Shown here in pieces: positions 19,103 to 32,754 of a stretch of 64,000 nt of DNA. Numbering within the stretch: position 1 is the stretch's first letter; every line of letters begins with the position of its first letter. This stretch comes from Thiomicrospira sp. XS5 (GTDB lineage Bacteria; Pseudomonadota; Gammaproteobacteria; Thiomicrospirales; Thiomicrospiraceae). The position numbers and the translations under genes are program-made. Location of the stretch: assembly GCF_001507555.1 (NCBI RefSeq), contig NZ_LQBO01000001.1:1984001-2048000 (forward strand), in the 5' to 3' direction. The notes under the pieces are model-generated. The model did not search any database. It was not told the DNA's origin and saw only the letters and a program-made list of their open reading frames with translations.

Positions 19103-21877
19103 ATGGAAAAGCATTTCGACCCTAAATCTATTGAAACAAAGTGGTATCAAACTTGGGAAAAGAGCGGTTACTTCAAACCGCAAACCAGCATATCCGGCGA
19201 CACTTACAGCATCATGATCCCGCCGCCGAACGTGACGGGCAGCCTACACATGGGCCATGCTTTTCAAGACACCATTATGGACACCCTGACCCGCTATCAC
19301 CGCATGAAAGGCGATGAAACGCTATGGCAACCTGGCACAGACCATGCCGGTATTGCCACGCAAATGGTGGTCGAGCGCCAATTGGCGGCGCAAGGTTTGA
19401 GCCGACATGATTTAGGGCGAGAAGCCTTCACCCAAAAAATTTGGGAATGGAAAGCCGAATCCGGTGGCACCATCACACAACAGCTTCGTCGCCTGGGTGC
19501 GTCACCAGACTGGAGCCGCGAACGCTTCACCATGGACGACGGTCTCTCCGATGCGGTGAAAGAAGTCTTTGTTCAATTACACAGTGAAGGCCTGATCTAT
19601 CGCGGTAAACGCCTGGTCAACTGGGATCCGGTTCTGCACACCGCCGTCTCCGACCTGGAAGTGCTTTCCGAAGAAGAAATGGGCAGCCTTTGGCACATGC
19701 GTTACCCATTAACCGACGGCTCCGGGCATTTGATTGTTGCCACCACTCGTCCGGAAACCATGTTCGGTGACCAAGCCGTTGCGGTTCACCCGGATGACGA
19801 GCGCTATCAAGCGCTCATTGGTAAAACCATTACCCTGCCATTGGTCGGCCGCGAAATTCCGATCATCGCCGACGATTACGTCGACATGGACTTCGGAACC
19901 GGTTGTGTCAAAATCACCCCGGCACACGACTTCAATGACTACGAAATGGGCAAACGCCACGATTTACCGATGCTCAATGTCATGACGGTCGATGCCGCCA
20001 TGAATGACGAAGTGCCAGAAAAATACCAAGGCCTGGACCGCTACGATGCTCGTAAACAAGTCGTCGCCGACCTGGAAGCCGCCGATTTAATGGAAAAAAT
20101 CGAGCCGCATAAATTGATGGTGCCACGTGGCGACCGTTCCCACGCCGTCATCGAACCTTTCCTGACCGACCAATGGTATGTCGCAGTGCAGGAACTGGCC
20201 AAACCCGCCATTGATGCCGTGAAAAACGGCGATATCGAATTCGTTCCAAAGAACTGGGAAAACACCTATTTCGAATGGATGAACAATCTGCAAGACTGGT
20301 GTATTTCTCGCCAAATCTGGTGGGGCCATCGCATCCCGGCTTGGTATGACGACAAGGGCCAAGTCTACGTGGCTCGCAGCGAAGAAGAAGCGCGCGAAAA
20401 ATACCAAATCGCTTCCGATGTGGCATTACACCAAGACGATGATGTGCTAGACACTTGGTTCAGTTCCGCCTTGTGGACCTTCTCCACACTCGGTTGGCCA
20501 GCCAAGACACCGGAACTGGAAAAATTCCACCCGACATCGGTGTTGGTCACCGGGTTCGACATCATTTTCTTCTGGGTCGCCCGGATGATTATGATGACAT
20601 TGAAATTCACTGGTCAGGTGCCGTTCAAACAGGTTTATGTGCACGGCTTAGTGCGAGACGGCGAAGGCCAGAAAATGTCAAAATCCAAAGGCAATGTTCT
20701 GGACCCAATCGACCTCATTGACGGCATTGACTTGGAAAACTTGGTCGCCAAACGCACCACCGGCATGATGCAACCGGAAAAAGCCGCCAAAATTGAAAAA
20801 ACCACCCGGAAACAATTTGCCGACGGCATTGAATCTTACGGCACCGATGCCCTGCGCTTTACGTTTGCATCGCTTGCTTCCACCGGCCGCGACATCCGTT
20901 TCGACCTGAATCGCTGCGAAGGCTATCGAAACTTCTGTAACAAACTGTGGAATGCCACCCGTTACGTCTTAATGAACACCGAAGGCCAAGATACCGGCTT
21001 GGACGATACCCAAGAAATTGAACTGTCCTTGGCGGATAAATGGATTGTGTCCAAACTGCAAAAAGTGGAAGCCAGCGTGGCGAAAAGCTTTTCACAATAC
21101 CGTTTTGATTTGGCCGCCAGTACGCTTTATGAGTTCACTTGGAACGAATACTGTGACTGGTATCTGGAACTTTCTAAACCAATCATCAATTCCGATTCAG
21201 CCACCGACGCTCAAAAACGCGGAACCCGCCGAACCTTAGTGCGTGTTTTGGAAACCATTCTAAGACTACTGCACCCAATTACGCCCTACATTACCGAAGA
21301 AGCTTGGCAAACTGTGGCGCCACTCGCCGGCAAAAACGGCGACACCATTATGTTGCAACCCTACCCGGCTACCAATGAAGCTTTGGAAGACGAAAGTTCT
21401 GAAAAAGAATTGGAATGGGTCAAACACGTCATTATGGGGGTTCGTAAAATCCGCTCTGAAATGGACATTGCCCCTGGCAAAAAACTGGCGATCATGCTCA
21501 GCAACCTATCGGAGCAAGATGCAACCTGGCTAAACCAAAACCGCGTTTTCTTGCAAACACTGGCGAAGCTTGAAGACATTACTTTGTTGGATAATGAAGA
21601 CGAAGCACCGGAATCCGCCGTCGCTCTCGTCGGCGAAATGAAAATTCTGATCCCCATGGCCGGCTTAATCGACAAAGAAGCGGAAATGGCTCGCCTCGAC
21701 AAAGAAATCTCTCGACTGGAAGGCGAAGTGAAACGCTTCAACGGAAAACTTTCGAACGAAAGCTTCGTTTCCAAAGCGCCGGCCGCCGTAGTTGAAAAAG
21801 AAAAACAAAAACTGCAAGATACTGAAATAGCATTGAAAAACTTAAAGGATCAACATGCAAAAATCAGCCAAATCTAA
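19103..21877 (+). CDS. valS: Valyl-tRNA synthetase
   Basis: 924 aa, class I aminoacyl-tRNA synthetase charging tRNA(Val). The HIGH motif reads [14 protein letters not shown] (about 40-53) and the KMSKS loop reads [14 protein letters not shown] (about 525). The editing CP1 domain lies between them ([19 protein letters not shown]). An anticodon-binding domain and a C-terminal coiled coil ([20 protein letters not shown]) end the protein, as in other bacterial ValRS. Its last 23 bases overlap the start of the SH3 gene. Confidence 0.97.
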   Translation: MEKHFDPKSIETKWYQTWEKSGYFKPQTSISGDTYSIMIPPPNVTGSLHMGHAFQDTIMDTLTRYHRMKGDETLWQPGTDHAGIATQMVVERQLAAQGLSRHDLGREAFTQKIWEWKAESGGTITQQLRRLGASPDWSRERFTMDDGLSDAVKEVFVQLHSEGLIYRGKRLVNWDPVLHTAVSDLEVLSEEEMGSLWHMRYPLTDGSGHLIVATTRPETMFGDQAVAVHPDDERYQALIGKTITLPLVGREIPIIADDYVDMDFGTGCVKITPAHDFNDYEMGKRHDLPMLNVMTVDAAMNDEVPEKYQGLDRYDARKQVVADLEAADLMEKIEPHKLMVPRGDRSHAVIEPFLTDQWYVAVQELAKPAIDAVKNGDIEFVPKNWENTYFEWMNNLQDWCISRQIWWGHRIPAWYDDKGQVYVARSEEEAREKYQIASDVALHQDDDVLDTWFSSALWTFSTLGWPAKTPELEKFHPTSVLVTGFDIIFFWVARMIMMTLKFTGQVPFKQVYVHGLVRDGEGQKMSKSKGNVLDPIDLIDGIDLENLVAKRTTGMMQPEKAAKIEKTTRKQFADGIESYGTDALRFTFASLASTGRDIRFDLNRCEGYRNFCNKLWNATRYVLMNTEGQDTGLDDTQEIELSLADKWIVSKLQKVEASVAKSFSQYRFDLAASTLYEFTWNEYCDWYLELSKPIINSDSATDAQKRGTRRTLVRVLETILRLLHPITPYITEEAWQTVAPLAGKNGDTIMLQPYPATNEALEDESSEKELEWVKHVIMGVRKIRSEMDIAPGKKLAIMLSNLSEQDATWLNQNRVFLQTLAKLEDITLLDNEDEAPESAVALVGEMKILIPMAGLIDKEAEMARLDKEISRLEGEVKRFNGKLSNESFVSKAPAAVVEKEKQKLQDTEIALKNLKDQHAKISQI

Positions 21878-22574
21878 TTTCAAAATCCTGCCGCTTTTAT
21901 TGGCTTCCAGCCTGTCGGCGCCGCTGTTTTTCAGCCCAAGCGCACAAGCTGAACTGCAAACCGGTTACACGCACTATGTGACCGATTCGGTTGAAATTCC
22001 GCTCCGCAGTCGTCCAGGATACAAATACAAGATCCTAAGAATGGTTCGCTCAGGCTCACCGGTGACCATTTTGGAAGTCAATGAAGACGGCTGGGCTAAG
22101 TTGCTTTATAAATACAATGGCAAAGAAACCGAAGGTTGGATGCCATCCAGCGTACTGCAAAGCCAACCCATTGCCAAAATGCAACTCCAAGAAAAAGAGA
22201 AGAAAATTGCACGCATTGAAAAGCAACTCAACCAATTGAACCTCGAAAAAGAAACGCTTCAAAAGCGCTTTATTGATACCGACAATGAATTAAAAGAAGT
22301 TAAACAACAGAACTTCGAGCTAAACAAGCAACTGGAAGAGATTGAAGCGATTTCCGGGCAATCCATCCAGCTTAATGAAGAAAACCAACGCATGGTTCAG
22401 GAAATCGAACAATTAAATAATGAAAATGCCATTATGAAAGAACAAATCGACCAAGCGGAAGACGTTGTACAACGTCAATGGTTCTTGACGGGTGGCGGAG
22501 TTCTTTTACTCGGCCTGCTACTCGGCCGCTTCTTCCGTATGCCAAGCCGAAAAAACAAATGGAATACGTTATAA
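21855..22574 (+). CDS. SH3-domain protein with coiled coil and C-terminal membrane anchor (TIGR04211/YgiM-like)
   Basis: 239 aa. A signal peptide (about 1-34, ending SAQA) is followed by a bacterial SH3 domain (about 38-100: [29 protein letters not shown]). A long coiled coil (about 110-205) rich in Glu/Gln/Leu heptads comes next, then a single membrane helix (about 209-225) and a basic tail. This architecture is that of the YgiM/TIGR04211 family, inner-membrane proteins of unclear role in the envelope. It overlaps valS by 23 bases and is probably translated from the valS transcript. Confidence 0.8.
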   Translation: MQKSAKSNFKILPLLLASSLSAPLFFSPSAQAELQTGYTHYVTDSVEIPLRSRPGYKYKILRMVRSGSPVTILEVNEDGWAKLLYKYNGKETEGWMPSSVLQSQPIAKMQLQEKEKKIARIEKQLNQLNLEKETLQKRFIDTDNELKEVKQQNFELNKQLEEIEAISGQSIQLNEENQRMVQEIEQLNNENAIMKEQIDQAEDVVQRQWFLTGGGVLLLGLLLGRFFRMPSRKNKWNTL

Positions 22575-22605
22575 ACCGGCTTTTAAACACCTCTATCATT
22601 GATTA

Positions 22606-22635
22606 AAAAAAACCGCCAGGCCTGGCGGTTTTTTT
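22606..22635. terminator. Palindromic terminator with CCAGGCCTGG core
   Basis: Perfect 30-bp palindrome: A7-CCGCCAGGCCTGGCGG-T7. It ends the valS-SH3 transcript. Confidence 0.85.
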
Positions 22636-22636
22636 A

Positions 22637-22858
22637 TATGTCAGCTTCACAGATCACGGCCACCGCACCCTCTCCACGAAGTCGGTTTCAAGCCCATCCT
22701 ACTACCTGAAAGACGCGCATTTCATCACCCAAGAGCTAAAAGACTACCGAGACAGCGCAAAACCCATCCTAGAGCTACCGGATAATGCCTACAGCTCCGC
22801 AATGGCCGCGGTCACTAAATGGGGCAACAGTTCAGGCCTGGTTTCCGCCAGCCACTAG
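22637..22858 (+). pseudogene. Open-frame remnant without a proper start
   Basis: A 73-codon stretch stays open and ends with TAG at 22856-22858. Its last residues read AVTKWGNSSGL, like the first beta-strand of AbrB/MazE antitoxin DNA-binding domains (KWGNS). No start codon and ribosome site precede it, and an ATG at 22638 opens a different frame that soon stops. It may be a decayed fragment or chance. The rest of the gap from 22,859 to 23,015 holds another CCAGGCCTGG (22903-22912) and nothing I recognise. Confidence 0.2.
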
Positions 22859-23015
22859 CCGAATAGTCGGGTTTCAACCTAGCGCCTAAAGCCGCTTTTT
22901 GCCCAGGCCTGGCCGTTTTACCGGTTCAAAGCATTAACACGCAATACAGAGATAACAGAGATAAAAAAACAAGGAAGGGGGAATGCCGAAGAGACCTGCC
23001 GGGTAAATTTCAGGC

Positions 23016-23046
23016 AAAAAAAAACCCATCATAAAGACGGGTTTTT
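23016..23046 (-). terminator. rRNA operon terminator
   Basis: On the minus strand AAAACCCGTC-TTTAT-GATGGGTTTT followed by more T residues, just after the 5S gene. Confidence 0.8.
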
Positions 23047-23057
23047 AGGAATATAAG

Positions 23058-23171
23058 CTTGGGGATGACCTACTCTCACATGGGACCTCCCACACTACCA
23101 TCGGCGCTAAGACGTTTCACTTCTGAGTTCGGAAAGGGATCAGGTGGTTCCATCTCGCTATGGTCCCCAAG
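23058..23171 (-). rRNA. rrf: 5S ribosomal RNA
   Basis: About 114 bases. The pairing ends (CTTGGGGA... and ...TCCCCAAG) and the internal CCGAACTCAGAAGTGAAACG loop are the hallmarks of gammaproteobacterial 5S RNA. Last gene of the rRNA operon. Confidence 0.93.
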
Positions 23172-23349
23172 CAATTGGGTTATGTAAGCTGTTCTTTCAA
23201 ACAACTCACTGAATTTGGAAAAATCTCTTAAGCTTGCAGTTATTAAGCTTCGTCACAATGCTCTTAAAGCGTTCTTTATCTACTCAAGTTCAAACATGTC
23301 TTTTACGTCACTTTCAGTCATGACTTCAAAGTTACTTTTGAGTTGTATA

Positions 23350-26201
<2,852 letters not shown>

Positions 26202-26614
26202 TATACAACTCAAAAATAACCTTGACCTTTTGTGTTGAGTCATCATTTTTTAAAGTCTTAAAAAACCATGCCTCAATCAAAGCCTATTTCGTTGCCATGA
26301 CTAAAAGTTTTACGCTGACATGTTCTCGCTTGAGTTTGTATCATCACACTTGCGTGTGTTTGAACTCTTTAAGATACATTGTTACCTTGGCATTCAAACC
26401 GTTGGAGTGGTTTGAATGTCAATCATACAGAATATGTCGGTATTCTGTATGTTCTAACTACTTGTCAGGCGTTATTCAAAATAACGCTCAACAATTACTT
26501 AGAGATTTTTCCTAATTGTTAAAGATCTATTTCTTTCGTCAGTCTATTGTCACCAATACGACTGTGAATAACCTCTGCTTTAGACTTAAAGTCAGAACCT
26601 ATTCACAGGTGTAG
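26202..26614 (-). other. Internal transcribed spacer between tRNA(Ala) and 23S
   Basis: About 410 bases, AT-rich. It holds one half of the 23S processing stem at 26202-26215. No gene is supported in it; short open frames here are chance. Confidence 0.8.
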
Positions 26615-26690
26615 TGGTGGAGCTATGCGGGATCGAACCGCAGACCTCCTGCGTGCAAGGCAGGCGCTCTCCCAGCTGAGCTATAGCCCC
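26615..26690 (-). tRNA. tRNA-Ala (anticodon TGC)
   Basis: 76 bases with encoded CCA. Minus strand begins GGGGCTATAGCTCAGCTGGG; the anticodon loop is CTTGCAC; the T arm reads GGTTCGATCCC. Standard place in the 16S-23S spacer. Confidence 0.97.
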
Positions 26691-26696
26691 ATTCAT

Positions 26697-26773
<77 letters not shown>

Positions 26774-26850
26774 AGGTCGTTCTCGTTTTTCTCAGTAATT
26801 CAGAGACAATTTATGTGAAAGCTAGCTTAGGCTCGTGGCCGTCTTTGTCT

Positions 26851-28408
<1,558 letters not shown>

Positions 28409-28650
28409 ATCTTTTTACTCGATTTTTTTGTGTGCTTGTCTGCACGAATTAAACACTCGAAATTAACAGGTACATGTTTCACATAAATGTGATTAACCAT
28501 ATACATAGTTGTCGAGATATTTATTTTTGGACAGCTACTTACCTAAGTAACTTCCACATAAATTATCTCTGAATTACCTGATTTTTAAAGAACTCTTGGT
28601 CTTGCTTTTCCTTAACTCAGTGCTCTGCACCCTGTCTCGGTAAGCCGCGT

Positions 28651-28680
28651 ATTATAGGCGCTTGATTTTGTTTCCGTCAA
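28651..28680 (-). promoter_or_regulatory. rRNA operon promoter (proximal)
   Basis: Minus strand TTGACG, 18 bp, TATAAT, followed by a GC-rich discriminator (ACGCGGCT), as in stringently controlled rRNA promoters. Confidence 0.75.
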
Positions 28681-28770
28681 GCTTTTTTTACGCTTTTTTT
28701 CTTTCCCGTTTACGCTTTATTCAACTCCGTTTCCGGTGTTGTTTTTGGCGTCTCCGTGAAAGAGATGCGT

Positions 28771-28798
28771 ATTCTATAGCCTCCCCAGTTTTTTGCAA
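28771..28798 (-). promoter_or_regulatory. Possible second rRNA promoter (distal)
   Basis: Minus strand TTGCAA, 16 bp, TAGAAT, with an A/T-rich stretch upstream that could act as an UP element. Weaker than the proximal promoter. Confidence 0.4.
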
Positions 28799-28885
28799 TA
28801 GCTTTTTGCACTTTTTTGACATTTTTTTATCATTTTTTTAAAACTCACCTCAAATCCGGTGGATTTCAGGATTTTATCCAAAAAG

Positions 28886-28894
28886 TTATCCACA
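28886..28894 (+). promoter_or_regulatory. Perfect DnaA box with neighbours
   Basis: TTATCCACA at 28886-28894 matches the DnaA consensus exactly. TTATCCAAA (28874-28882) and TTATCCACG (29018-29026, inside the next gene) are one or two bases off. Confidence 0.4.
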
Positions 28895-28972
28895 GGATGT
28901 CATTGTTTTGTGTAAAACGATACAATCCTGTCACACGACATTCAATCCATACTATAAAACGGTTATCAACCC

Positions 28973-29545
28973 ATGACACGCATCACAGCATTTTTATTTT
29001 TCACTCTCTCATTATTGTTATCCACGCACTCTTTTGCCAAAGCGACACAAACGTTTCACGAAGACTATAGCCTGACGACTTACCTCAACCCCTACACTCA
29101 AGAACCTGACCAAGTGGAATTATTCACCAAACAGGCCACCAGCGAGGCTTTCTTCGGTCTCACCTGCAGCGCAGGAAATTCATTACCCGCTTTACAAGTT
29201 CTCTTATTAAATAAAGCGGTCATCAGCCCAACCCCCAAATTACTGACCGTCCAATACCAAATTCAGCCCTCCGATAAGCGCGCGCCAATTCCACTGCAAG
29301 GCATTTTAAAAACCCAATCGCAAAACAATCAAAAACAGAATCGAATTCGGCTGGAAATTCCAACCCAACAAATCGGTAGCTTCCAACAGCTTCAGCAAAG
29401 TTATCAACAATTACTCAATCAGTTGAAAAATGGCCAAACCCTTCATATTACAATCACACATCACTCCTTAGGGGAATACGACTATACATTTTCCCTGAAA
29501 GGGCTAAACTATTTACTTACCTCGAATGAATCTCTTTGCTTTTAA
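28973..29545 (+). CDS. Hypothetical exported protein
   Basis: 190 aa. It has a clear Sec signal peptide: MTRITAFLFFTLSLLLSTHS followed by FAKA, cleavage near residue 24. The mature part is about 165 aa, rich in Gln and Thr, with two Cys (LTCSAG near 65 and SLCF at the C-terminus) that could form a disulfide in the periplasm. I recognise no domain. It ends nine bases before the start of the Tat-targeted hydrolase and is probably in one transcript with it. Confidence 0.7.
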   Translation: MTRITAFLFFTLSLLLSTHSFAKATQTFHEDYSLTTYLNPYTQEPDQVELFTKQATSEAFFGLTCSAGNSLPALQVLLLNKAVISPTPKLLTVQYQIQPSDKRAPIPLQGILKTQSQNNQKQNRIRLEIPTQQIGSFQQLQQSYQQLLNQLKNGQTLHITITHHSLGEYDYTFSLKGLNYLLTSNESLCF

Positions 29546-29554
29546 GGAGTGGTT

Positions 29555-30700
29555 ATGTCAGGAAGACGCGCATTCATCAAACAACTGGCCGCTTTCGGCG
29601 CACTGGGAGCAACGGCCTTTAGCCCCATCAGTTATGGCAAACCGGCCAGGCCTGGTGATTATTCGGTCGGCGTAGTGCTTGACCCGCTGTTTCTGAAACA
29701 CGACCTACCCAAGCATCCGGAAACCGCCCAACGGTTAGTCGCCATCAACGACGAGATGGAACGCCAGAAAATCTGGGAACAATTGACGCCGGTCGATACC
29801 CGTATGGCAACACTGGAAGAGTTACGTTTCGCCCACCAGCAAAATTACATCGATGAAATCGAAATCCTAAGCAAAGGTGGCGGCGGTTTCTATGACGCTT
29901 ATAACCAAGATACCTATTTAAACCACGCCACCTTCGATGCGGCCAAAATGGCGGCCGGAAGCAATATCAACCTGAACCTGGCCGTATACGACCGCCAAGT
30001 CGACCATGGTTTCGCCTTATTACGCCCACCCGGACACCACGCCTTGACGAATAAAGCCATGGGCTTCTGCATTTTCAATTCCGACATCATCGCCGCCCGC
30101 GCGCTCCAGAAGTACCGTGATGTCGAGCGGGTCGCCATCATCGACTTCGACGTCCATCACGGCAATGGCACACAGGACTTGGTCGCAGACGATCCTTCCA
30201 TTATGGCGATTTCCATCCACCAGCATCCTTACTGGCCAATGACCGGCGGCGCCAAATTCACCGGTAAAGACGGCGCCGAAGGCACAGTCGTCAACTGCCC
30301 CTTCCAAAAAAAGGCCGGCAATACGACTTATTTATCGGTTTACGATGAAGTCATCCAACCCAAACTTGAAGCCTTCAAGCCGGACCATATTATTGTATTC
30401 GCCGGTTACGACGCCCACTGGCAGGACCCTTTAGCCGAACACCAGCTCTCAGTGGCCGGTTTCAATCAACTGGTGGAAAAATGCCTGAACTCGGCCGACA
30501 CCTTATGTAAAGGCCGCATCAGTTTTTCTCTGGGTGGAGGCTATAATCTGGAACCCTTGGCGCACTGCACCGTCGGCACTTTCCACACATTATTGAACAA
30601 CCCGGAAAAACGTCTCAACCCGCTGGGTGAGTCGCCGACGCCCGAAGCCGATTACAGCCAAACCATTCAAAAATTGGCTCAGCACCATCTCAAAACCTAA
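29555..30700 (+). CDS. Tat-exported histone-deacetylase-fold amidohydrolase
   Basis: 381 aa from the ATG at 29555, which has AAGGAG five bases upstream; a GTG at 29549 is less likely. Residues 1-30 are a Tat signal (GRRAFIKQLAAFGALGATAF). The rest is a class II histone deacetylase/acetoin-utilisation fold: RPPGHHALTNKAMGFCIFN (active-site His pair), VAIIDFDVHHGNGTQD (zinc ligands Asp and His), GYDAHWQDPLAE (third zinc ligand) and SLGGGYN. Bacterial members deacetylate acetylpolyamines or other amides; an exported form could process external amides. Substrate unknown. A CCAGGCCTGG copy encodes ARPG at the signal-mature junction. Confidence 0.85.
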   Translation: MSGRRAFIKQLAAFGALGATAFSPISYGKPARPGDYSVGVVLDPLFLKHDLPKHPETAQRLVAINDEMERQKIWEQLTPVDTRMATLEELRFAHQQNYIDEIEILSKGGGGFYDAYNQDTYLNHATFDAAKMAAGSNINLNLAVYDRQVDHGFALLRPPGHHALTNKAMGFCIFNSDIIAARALQKYRDVERVAIIDFDVHHGNGTQDLVADDPSIMAISIHQHPYWPMTGGAKFTGKDGAEGTVVNCPFQKKAGNTTYLSVYDEVIQPKLEAFKPDHIIVFAGYDAHWQDPLAEHQLSVAGFNQLVEKCLNSADTLCKGRISFSLGGGYNLEPLAHCTVGTFHTLLNNPEKRLNPLGESPTPEADYSQTIQKLAQHHLKT

Positions 30701-30708
30701 ACGATCCG

Positions 30709-31557
30709 ATGACCATGAAAGCTTTTTTGCGACACACCTTATTGATAACCGGCCTGGGTGCATTGACGCCAACAAGCCAGGCCAACACCCTGCCGATTTT
30801 CGACAGCCACTCACATTATTCTTTGGCCGACAGTCGCGTTCTCAGCCCGGCGCAAATCATTTCGCGCTATGACAAGTACAATGTCATCGGCGCCGTCATT
30901 TCCAGCACCCCGACATCGAAAGCCGAATTACTGTATCAACACGCCCCCAAGCGCATTATTCCGTTTTTGAGTTTATACAAAACCAAAGCCAACAAACCCA
31001 ATTGGATGCTGGACCTCAACACCTTAAACGATATAGAAGCCCAACTCGATGCCTTCCCCTACCAAGGCATCGGCGAGTTTCACATCTTCAAACAAGACAC
31101 TTACAGCCCGGTTTTAAAACGCATCATTCAAATCGCTGACGAGCGCAGCTTAATGCTGCAAATCCACGGCGATGCGGAAATCGTCGACCGCATATTCGAG
31201 ATTTCACCCAACGTTCAAGTCATTTGGGCCCATCTCGGCACCAAACCGACACCAGACTTTCTGGCTTCGCTCCTGAAGCGTCACCCCCAAAACCTATACA
31301 TTGACACCTCGGTACGGGATGGCGAGTTTTTTGACGACCGAGGTCGTCTTAACCCTGAATGGGAAAGTTTTTTCACCCAACACCAAGATCGGTTACTGGC
31401 CGCCGTCGATACCTACAGCACCCTACGCTGGCTGACCGTCGGCCATACCTTATCGAAAATGCGCCGCTGGCTGACCCAATTGCCACCGGATGTGGCCCAT
31501 AAGATTGCCTACCAAAATGCACTGAAGCTATTCGATCGCCCGGATTTAACACCTTAA
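30709..31557 (+). CDS. Exported TIM-barrel amidohydrolase
   Basis: 282 aa. A short signal-like N-terminus (FLRHTLLITGLGALTPTSQA) is followed by a metal-dependent hydrolase barrel of the amidohydrolase-2 type: FDSHSHY (His-x-His metal ligands, about 33-38), GIGEFHIF, LMLQIHGDAE, VIWAHLGTKP (His), and a late Asp in LAAVDTYS. It lies eight bases after the deacetylase-fold gene, so the two enzymes are likely co-expressed in the periplasm. The substrate cannot be told from sequence. Confidence 0.7.
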   Translation: MTMKAFLRHTLLITGLGALTPTSQANTLPIFDSHSHYSLADSRVLSPAQIISRYDKYNVIGAVISSTPTSKAELLYQHAPKRIIPFLSLYKTKANKPNWMLDLNTLNDIEAQLDAFPYQGIGEFHIFKQDTYSPVLKRIIQIADERSLMLQIHGDAEIVDRIFEISPNVQVIWAHLGTKPTPDFLASLLKRHPQNLYIDTSVRDGEFFDDRGRLNPEWESFFTQHQDRLLAAVDTYSTLRWLTVGHTLSKMRRWLTQLPPDVAHKIAYQNALKLFDRPDLTP

Positions 31558-31589
31558 CCTCCAAACTTGCCCCAATGCATCACACAGGG

Positions 31590-31598
31590 GCACCAAAA
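31590..31598 (+). promoter_or_regulatory. NtrC-like half-site upstream of the guanidine operon
   Basis: GCACCAAAA, identical to a site before the amino-alcohol operon (59036-59044) and matching the left half of NtrC enhancers. About 75 bp upstream of the sigma-54 -24 box. The right half of the dyad is poor. Confidence 0.3.
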
Positions 31599-31666
31599 GA
31601 ATGCAGCACCACACTTAAAACATCGCCAATAACACTTAACCCATTGAAAAATAAACATTAACTAGC

Positions 31667-31683
31667 TTGGTATAGCGATTGCT
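31667..31683 (+). promoter_or_regulatory. Sigma-54 promoter of the guanidine operon
   Basis: TTGGTATAGCGATTGCT: TTGG (31667-31670), exact GG-N10-GC spacing, TTGCT (31679-31683). The start of transcription would be near 31694, 70 bases before the first gene. A strong match at both elements. Confidence 0.7.
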
Positions 31684-31710
31684 TATTACGATTAAAGAAA
31701 AACGTAATAA
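31683..31710. promoter_or_regulatory. 28-bp dyad operator, copy 1
   Basis: TTATTACG, 12 bases, CGTAATAA: a perfect 8-bp inverted repeat with a total length of 28 bp. The same length as NikR operators (6-N16-6). It covers the predicted transcription start of an operon that itself encodes a NikR-like protein. A second copy lies at 63275-63302 with 24 of 28 bases the same. Confidence 0.7.
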
Positions 31711-31763
31711 ATTTATCCTCCGAAGCAGAAGGCATAAATAAGCATTTCGAGAGAGAGCAAGCT

Positions 31764-32744
31764 ATGGCATTATTTTCAAAATCCTGGACAACGCCTCGCG
31801 TTCCCTTAGATAAAACATCGCGAATCTGGCTGACCTTTGCCAGCTTCGCCATTCCGATTCTGCTTTGGTCATTGGTGAGCTACTCGCCTTACATCTGGCA
31901 TCCGCAAATGAAAATCTCCGATCCCGGCGATGTTTCCTACTTCCGCAAAGACAGCCTGATCGATAAAGAAATCTATTATCGTGAAATGGACAAACTGCTG
32001 ACCAAGCAAGCGGAAGAACAAGCCGAGGTCAAACTGCCACAAGGCGTTCCGTCCAACCCGGTTTATCTGCCGGCACCACACGAGGTGCTGACCGCGCTTT
32101 ACACGGCCTTCACGACCCCGCCCAAACGCAGTAACGAGCCTTGGTTCCACGAAAGCCTGGGACATTCGATTCAAGTCATCGCTTGGGGCTTTTTCTGGTC
32201 AATGGTATTTGGTTTGCCGCTCGGTATTCTGGCCGGTACCTATGAATCGGCATCACGCGTTATCGAACCGTTCACCGAATTTTTCCGTTACTTACCGGCT
32301 CCTGCCTTCGGCGCCTTGGCCGTGGCCATTTTAGGGATTTACGACGCCCCGAAAATCGCCATTATCTTCATCGGGACCTTTTTCCAAATGGTGTTGATTA
32401 CCGCCAACACCACACGCAAATTGAATATGGCCTTGATTGAAGCGTCTCTAACGCTCGGCTGTAAAGGGTTATCGCTGATTCGCCGCGTCATCATTCCAGG
32501 CATCCTGCCGGATCTGTATCGCGACATGCGTATTCTGCTGGGCTGGGCTTGGACTTACTTGATTGTGGCCGAACTCATCGGCACCAGCTCCGGGATTACC
32601 TGGTTTATTACCCAGCAAGCCCGTTACAAAAACTTCGACAATGTTTTCGCCGCGATTTTGATTATCGGGATCATCGGCCTGGTGACTGACCTGGTTCTGG
32701 CCCGCATCGGCAAACGCCTTTTCCCTTGGCACGGTTCACACTAA
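31764..32744 (+). CDS. ABC transporter permease of the guanidine/urea-carboxylase type (TauC/SsuC family)
   Basis: 326 aa with about six membrane segments and the binding-protein-dependent transport inner-membrane domain (about 135-315), including the EAA-like loop EASLTLGCKGLSLIRRVIIP that contacts the ATPase. A long periplasmic loop (about 45-110) follows the first helix. It is the first gene of the operon; no binding-protein gene is present here, whereas guanidine carboxylase operons usually start with one. The likely partner is the gene at 62281-63258. ATG start after GAGAGAGAGCAAGCT. Confidence 0.88.
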   Translation: MALFSKSWTTPRVPLDKTSRIWLTFASFAIPILLWSLVSYSPYIWHPQMKISDPGDVSYFRKDSLIDKEIYYREMDKLLTKQAEEQAEVKLPQGVPSNPVYLPAPHEVLTALYTAFTTPPKRSNEPWFHESLGHSIQVIAWGFFWSMVFGLPLGILAGTYESASRVIEPFTEFFRYLPAPAFGALAVAILGIYDAPKIAIIFIGTFFQMVLITANTTRKLNMALIEASLTLGCKGLSLIRRVIIPGILPDLYRDMRILLGWAWTYLIVAELIGTSSGITWFITQQARYKNFDNVFAAILIIGIIGLVTDLVLARIGKRLFPWHGSH

Positions 32745-32754
32745 GGAGCATAGA

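Larger units (their letters stand above)
28409..28972. other. rRNA leader and promoter region, divergent to a hypothetical gene
   Basis: A 560-base gap. It contains the 16S processing stem (to 28581), a leader with TTTTTAAAGAACTC on the minus strand, two rRNA promoters (separate entries), very AT-rich DNA (28800-28850) and DnaA-box-like sites at 28874-28894. The rest has no recognisable feature. Confidence 0.7.

Noticed and set aside
31560-31763. Guanidine riboswitch before the permease gene
   Set aside because: No ykkC, paired ACGR hairpins or ykkC-III motif seen. The inverted repeat there matches the dyad at 63275 and is better read as a protein operator.
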